Shown here piece by piece: positions 60,580 through 64,000 of a stretch of DNA of 64,000 nucleotides. Both the position numbers and the translations under genes were made by a program. Positions within the stretch are counted from its first letter, which is position 1, and each line of letters begins with the position of its first letter. The stretch covers positions 539,576 to 603,575 of the forward strand of contig JBAZZS010000001.1 in assembly GCA_041658685.1 (NCBI GenBank), given 5' to 3'. This DNA is from Candidatus Gracilibacteria bacterium. Lineage in GTDB: Bacteria; Patescibacteriota; Gracilibacteria; UBA1369; UBA12473. The notes beneath the pieces were generated by a model. That model did not search any database. It worked only from the letters and a program-made list of their open reading frames with translations, and had not been told where the DNA came from.

Positions 60580-62148
60580 TTGTCCCCCGTCCTCCTCATC
60601 ATCCTCGACGGTTTTGGTGAAGCGCCCCCCGGCCCGGGCAACGCCATCACTCGGGCGAACATGACGTTTTACAAACAACTACGAAAAAATTACCCGTGGA
60701 CCCTGCTCAAATGCTCGGGCAACGCCGTGGGCCTCCCTGCCGGATATCAAGGCAACTCCGAAGTCGGGCATTTCACCATCGGCTCCGGCCGCATCACCTG
60801 GCAATCCTTCGAAGAAATCAATCGCTCCATCCGCGACAAGAGTTTTTTTAAGAAAAAAGCCTTGGTCAAGGCCTGCGCCTCAATTCGCGAAGCCAACAAA
60901 AAAGGCCAAAAACGCGCCCTTCATCTCCTGGGCATGATTTCGGATGAAGGCGTTCACTCCCACATCGACCACCTTTTCGCCCTGCTCAAACTCGCGAAGC
61001 TCGAAAAAACCTTTCCCGTGTACATTCACGCCATCCTCGATGGACGCGACGTGCCGGAACGAAGCGCCGACAAGTATCTCAAGATGATTCAGAATAAAAT
61101 CAAAGCGCTCGGGCTCGACAAACCCCTATACAAAGGCGGGCCGAAAAAAGCGAGCATTGCCACCATCGTGGGCCGCTATTTTGCCATGGACCGCGACACC
61201 AACTGGAGCCGCACAAAAAAAGCCTACGATCTTTACGTCCACGGCAAAGGAATCATTGAAAAAAATCCACTCACAGCCATCAAAAACGCGTACGAAAATG
61301 GCGCTGAAACCGACTACTATGTTCCGCCGATTATCCTCGACCCACACGGCATCTTTCGCAAGAACGATTCCGTCATCTTTTTCAATTATCGAACCGACCG
61401 CTCCAAACAAATCACCGACGCTTTGTTGAACAAAAAATTTGATCATTTTAAAACCGACCCGCTTAACCTTAATTTTGTAGCCATGGGACCCTTTACGCAC
61501 CTCGCTCCCGTGGTGTTTCCAACTCCCGAAATCCGACACAATTTAGCCGACGTTTTATCCTCTCATCGCCTACGCCAACTCCGCGTAGCAGAAACGGAAA
61601 AATACGCACACGTCACGTTCTTTTTCAACAGCCAAATTGAGACCCCATATCCGCTCGAAACCCGAGTCCTCATCCCCTCCCCCAAGTGCCCCTCGTACGC
61701 TGAAAAACCCGAAATGAGCGCTCCCAGCGTGACCCATCACCTCATCGACGAAATCAAAAAGGAAAAATACCCATTCATTGCCACCAATTTCGCCAATGGC
61801 GATCTCGTCGGCCATTCCGGCGACGTCAAGGCCGCGATTCAATGTTGCAAAGTGCTGGATGAATGTTTGAGCAAAATCATACCTGTGGCCCTGGAACACC
61901 ACTATTCGATTTTCCTGATCGCAGACCACGGGAACGTGGAACAAATGCTCTATCCCGATGGCTCGGTGTGCCCTGCGCATTCCACCAATCGAGTCCCGGC
62001 GATCTTTATTTCCGAAAAAAACAAGATACAAACGAAAAAAATCACCCTCAAAAAAGGCAAAGGCCTGCAAGACATCGCGCCCACAGTTCTTCAACTTCTC
62101 GGCATCAAGAAGCCAAAAGAGATGACCGGGGAAAATTTAATAGCGTGA
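60580..62148 (+). CDS. gpmI: 2,3-bisphosphoglycerate-independent phosphoglycerate mutase
   Basis: GpmI interconverts 3- and 2-phosphoglycerate with two metal ions. The 522-residue product has LLIILDGFGEAP at the N-terminus, the phosphorylated Ser in GYQGNSEVGHFTIG, SDEGVHSHIDH, ILDGRDVPERS, FFNYRTDRSKQ, NFANGDLVGHSGD and IADHGNVEQM. The start is TTG (60580-60582), the only reasonable codon before the conserved N-terminus, so it is a rare non-ATG start for this window. Extended -10 TGC TAAAAT lies at 60522-60530. Confidence 0.95.
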   Translation: MSPVLLIILDGFGEAPPGPGNAITRANMTFYKQLRKNYPWTLLKCSGNAVGLPAGYQGNSEVGHFTIGSGRITWQSFEEINRSIRDKSFFKKKALVKACASIREANKKGQKRALHLLGMISDEGVHSHIDHLFALLKLAKLEKTFPVYIHAILDGRDVPERSADKYLKMIQNKIKALGLDKPLYKGGPKKASIATIVGRYFAMDRDTNWSRTKKAYDLYVHGKGIIEKNPLTAIKNAYENGAETDYYVPPIILDPHGIFRKNDSVIFFNYRTDRSKQITDALLNKKFDHFKTDPLNLNFVAMGPFTHLAPVVFPTPEIRHNLADVLSSHRLRQLRVAETEKYAHVTFFFNSQIETPYPLETRVLIPSPKCPSYAEKPEMSAPSVTHHLIDEIKKEKYPFIATNFANGDLVGHSGDVKAAIQCCKVLDECLSKIIPVALEHHYSIFLIADHGNVEQMLYPDGSVCPAHSTNRVPAIFISEKNKIQTKKITLKKGKGLQDIAPTVLQLLGIKKPKEMTGENLIA

Positions 62149-62167
62149 GATTTCATCGTCTATCCTT

Positions 62168-62173
62168 TATACT
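62168..62173 (+). promoter_or_regulatory. -10 of the manC-like gene, predicted leaderless
   Basis: TATACT ends six bases before the ATG at 62180. A weak -35 (GTGAGA, 62145-62150) lies 17 bases upstream, inside the end of gpmI. Confidence 0.5.
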
Positions 62174-62179
62174 ATTTTC

Positions 62180-63265
62180 ATGAAAGCCATCATCCTTGCC
62201 GGCGGAACCGGGACGCGCCTCTGGCCGCTCAGCCGCCTCGAAAAACCCAAACAATTTCAAAAACTCGCCTCGAATAAAACCTTATTTCAAGAAGCGATTG
62301 GACGGTTAAAATTCCTCAAGCCGAGCGATATTTATGTGGCCACGAATCAAGAATTCGAAAAAGAAGTGCTCAAAGAAGCCCCTCAACTTCCCCGAGAAAA
62401 CCTCATCATCGAACCCGCGCTCCGCGACACGGCCTCGTGCATCGGTTTGGCCGCCGCTCTCATCGCCGCCCGCCACCCGAATGAAGTCATGGCCGTGATT
62501 TACGCCGACCACCTCATCCAAAACACCGCAGAATTCAAAAAATGCCTTCAAGTTGCGGAAAAAGTCGCGCACCGCGATCACACCCTCAACATCATCGAGG
62601 TCAAAGCCAAATCCCCCAACGTCAATCTCGGCTATGTGAAAGTCAAAACCATGCTCGAGGTCATCAACGACGTAGAAGTTTATTCGTTCGAGCGTTTTAT
62701 CGAAAAACCCGATCTCAAAACCGCGCAAAAATTCCTTCAATCTTATCGATATCTCTGGAATACGGGAATTTATGTATGGGAAGTCAAAACCATTTTGGAA
62801 GCCTACAAAAAGCACCTTCCCGACACCTACCATCGCCTGCTCAAAATTCAAACCGCGTATTTAAAAGATAAAAAAACCTTCCAATCCGTACTCAAAACCG
62901 AATACCCAAAACTTGAAAAAATCTCCATCGACTATGCGATCATGGAAAAAATCGACCCGCGTTGCGTGCGCATCTTGCCTGCGGACTTAGGCTGGAACGA
63001 CATTGGGACTTGGCTTTCTCTCCACGACGAACTTGCCAAAAACGAAATCGCAAACCTCACCCAAGGCGACGTGCTTGCCATCGACACCCAAGGTTCGATC
63101 CTCTACAACACAGACCCGAAAAAACTGGTGGTTGGCGTGGGACTCAAAGATCTGGCCATCATCAACACTCCGGATGCGATTCTGATCTGCGATAAACACC
63201 GTTCTCAAGATGTAAAAAAGGCGGTGGAACACCTTAAAAAGGAAAAATGGGAGAAACTCTTATAA
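62180..63265 (+). CDS. manC: Mannose-1-phosphate guanylyltransferase
   Basis: The enzyme makes GDP-mannose from GTP and mannose 1-phosphate for surface sugars. The 361-residue product has the nucleotide-binding AGGTGTRLWPLSRLEKPKQF, ALRDTASCIGLAAA, IYADHLIQN, and FIEKPD, with WNTGIYVW and LGWNDIGTW. It lacks the phosphomannose isomerase domain of long ManC proteins. The ATG follows a -10 by six bases. Confidence 0.92.
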   Translation: MKAIILAGGTGTRLWPLSRLEKPKQFQKLASNKTLFQEAIGRLKFLKPSDIYVATNQEFEKEVLKEAPQLPRENLIIEPALRDTASCIGLAAALIAARHPNEVMAVIYADHLIQNTAEFKKCLQVAEKVAHRDHTLNIIEVKAKSPNVNLGYVKVKTMLEVINDVEVYSFERFIEKPDLKTAQKFLQSYRYLWNTGIYVWEVKTILEAYKKHLPDTYHRLLKIQTAYLKDKKTFQSVLKTEYPKLEKISIDYAIMEKIDPRCVRILPADLGWNDIGTWLSLHDELAKNEIANLTQGDVLAIDTQGSILYNTDPKKLVVGVGLKDLAIINTPDAILICDKHRSQDVKKAVEHLKKEKWEKLL

Positions 63266-63267
63266 AA

Positions 63268-63873
63268 TTATTTTCGAACAACCACAACCTCCATTTGACC
63301 TAAAGATCTGCGATTGTCGGTAAACACATAACCCGGAGCAACAACAACATAGCTTCCTAGTGCCTGACCGGGATCAATCTCTGCAGATCGTCTTATGGTT
63401 AATTTTATTAGACCCCTCATTTTACAATTTTCCACCTCTCCAGGAGAGATAGTTTGGGATACTTGTATCCTGTCCGTGGAAAGAGATTGGAGCAAAATAA
63501 GAAGCAAATTCTCCCATTTTCGGATGGAACCACCAGCTCGAACTACTTTCATCTGAAGCTCTTCAAACAAAGCTTTATGCAACGCTATTTTGTCCGTAAC
63601 TTTACCCTCCCAAGTATTACGCTCCCCCGGAAAAGAAAGAATTCTTTTAGACAAGATTCCTGCAAGTATAGATTTTAAATGCCAATCCACTGCTTGCATT
63701 TCTTCAGACAAGGGAAAAGACTCCTTAATTTTTGCCGCCACACCATTTGTTAATTGAGTATCTTCAACCATGGTATAACCCATAATTCCTTTTTGCTTCG
63801 ATTCTTCAGGACAATCTACGGCCCAAATCAAACGAAAAGACGGGACATTTTCTCCCCGACGATGCGTGCCCAC
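63268..63873 (-). CDS. Hypothetical protein with GTG start
   Basis: The 201-residue product is read from GTG 63873, the first start after an in-frame stop; residues before the first internal ATG (63783) look like real protein (RLIWAVDCPEESKQKG). The middle is helical (IALHKALFEELQMKVV), and the end is beta-rich (GSYVVVAPGYVFTDNRRSLGQMEVVVV). There is no signal peptide. I recognise no family. It is convergent with the manC-like gene. Confidence 0.65.
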   Translation of the reverse strand: MGTHRRGENVPSFRLIWAVDCPEESKQKGIMGYTMVEDTQLTNGVAAKIKESFPLSEEMQAVDWHLKSILAGILSKRILSFPGERNTWEGKVTDKIALHKALFEELQMKVVRAGGSIRKWENLLLILLQSLSTDRIQVSQTISPGEVENCKMRGLIKLTIRRSAEIDPGQALGSYVVVAPGYVFTDNRRSLGQMEVVVVRK

Positions 63874-63887
63874 GCGGGATAGTTAAA

Positions 63888-64000
63888 TTAATTTGGTTGA
63901 TTTTTTGGATTGCAAGTGATGGATTTTTTGTACTTACAAAACCCTTCGATCCAAGCAAAAAGAGACTTAGGTGTGTTGAAACCTTTGGCCCTATATTGAA
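63888..64000 (-). CDS. C-terminal end of an unknown gene (cut by the window edge)
   Basis: A minus-strand frame enters from the right edge and runs 37 codons to a TAA at 63888-63890. The residues (RAKGFNTPKSLFAWIEGFCK and others) have a protein-like mix of aromatic and basic residues, as in a transposase or other DNA-binding protein tail, but this cannot be judged from so little. Confidence 0.35.
   Translation of the reverse strand, partial: QYRAKGFNTPKSLFAWIEGFCKYKKSITCNPKNQPN

Overview
The window reads as a chromosome segment of a Candidate Phyla Radiation (Patescibacteria) bacterium, most likely a Peregrinibacteria-type lineage. The visible part of the 16S rRNA departs from consensus at several universal positions (AATAGACGG for AATTGACGG, GTCCGTAAACGAGC for GTCCCGCAACGAGC). 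The genes are compact. The proteome mixes SLH/S-layer surface proteins with a pared-down core. TGA ends several genes (aroA, prfA, prmC, gpmI), so the TGA=Gly code of Gracilibacteria is not in use. The exact lineage is inference.

Layout. 1-1134: 5' part of a 16S gene (minus strand), cut by the window edge. 1.4-7.3 kb: clpP, a RimK-like ATP-grasp ligase, a lipoprotein, a Lys/Cys/Leu tRNA cluster, radA and two paralogous Cys-rich exported proteins. 7.3-16.2 kb: tatD, then a shikimate block. The DAHP synthase gene aroF lies behind what looks like a complete Phe/Tyr attenuator (leader peptide plus terminator). It is followed by aroB, aroA, an MFS transporter and a shikimate kinase fused to an L-aspartate oxidase; a MntA-HepT toxin-antitoxin pair sits directly downstream. 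16-25 kb, mostly minus strand: a coiled-coil exported protein, prfA-prmC, rpsU, gyrB and a FecR-like membrane protein. 25-36.5 kb: an SLH-anchored S41 protease, a TauE-type exporter, a VirB4-like ATPase, a GGDEF protein, gyrA, a Ca-binding surface protein and an extended ribosomal protein L31. 36.5-44.2 kb: a 2529-residue SLH-anchored surface protein with an almost perfect 951-bp tandem duplication. 44.3-64 kb: aroC, tgt, a gene broken at an A8 run, ruvA, an M24 peptidase, an HNH endonuclease, an HExxH exported protein, glmS, pyk, ruvC, a TPR protein, prepilin peptidase, gpmI and a ManC-type nucleotidyltransferase.

How it fits together. Five shikimate-pathway activities are here (aroF, aroB, aroA, aroK, aroC); dehydroquinate dehydratase and shikimate dehydrogenase are not in the window. 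The cell surface is served by several SLH proteins, a processing protease, prepilin peptidase and a VirB4-like motor. Information-processing genes (gyrA, gyrB, prfA-prmC, ruvA, ruvC, radA, tgt) are scattered singly or in pairs.

Three global signals stand out. First, at least seven genes have a -10 hexamer ending only 6-7 nt before the start codon, usually extended by TGN, which predicts leaderless mRNAs; a strong Shine-Dalgarno is clear only before rpsU. Second, intergenic space is full of at least three families of palindromic repeats, which often touch stop codons and in places have become coding sequence. Third, classical ribosome-stalling attenuation of aromatic biosynthesis appears to be present in a reduced-genome lineage.
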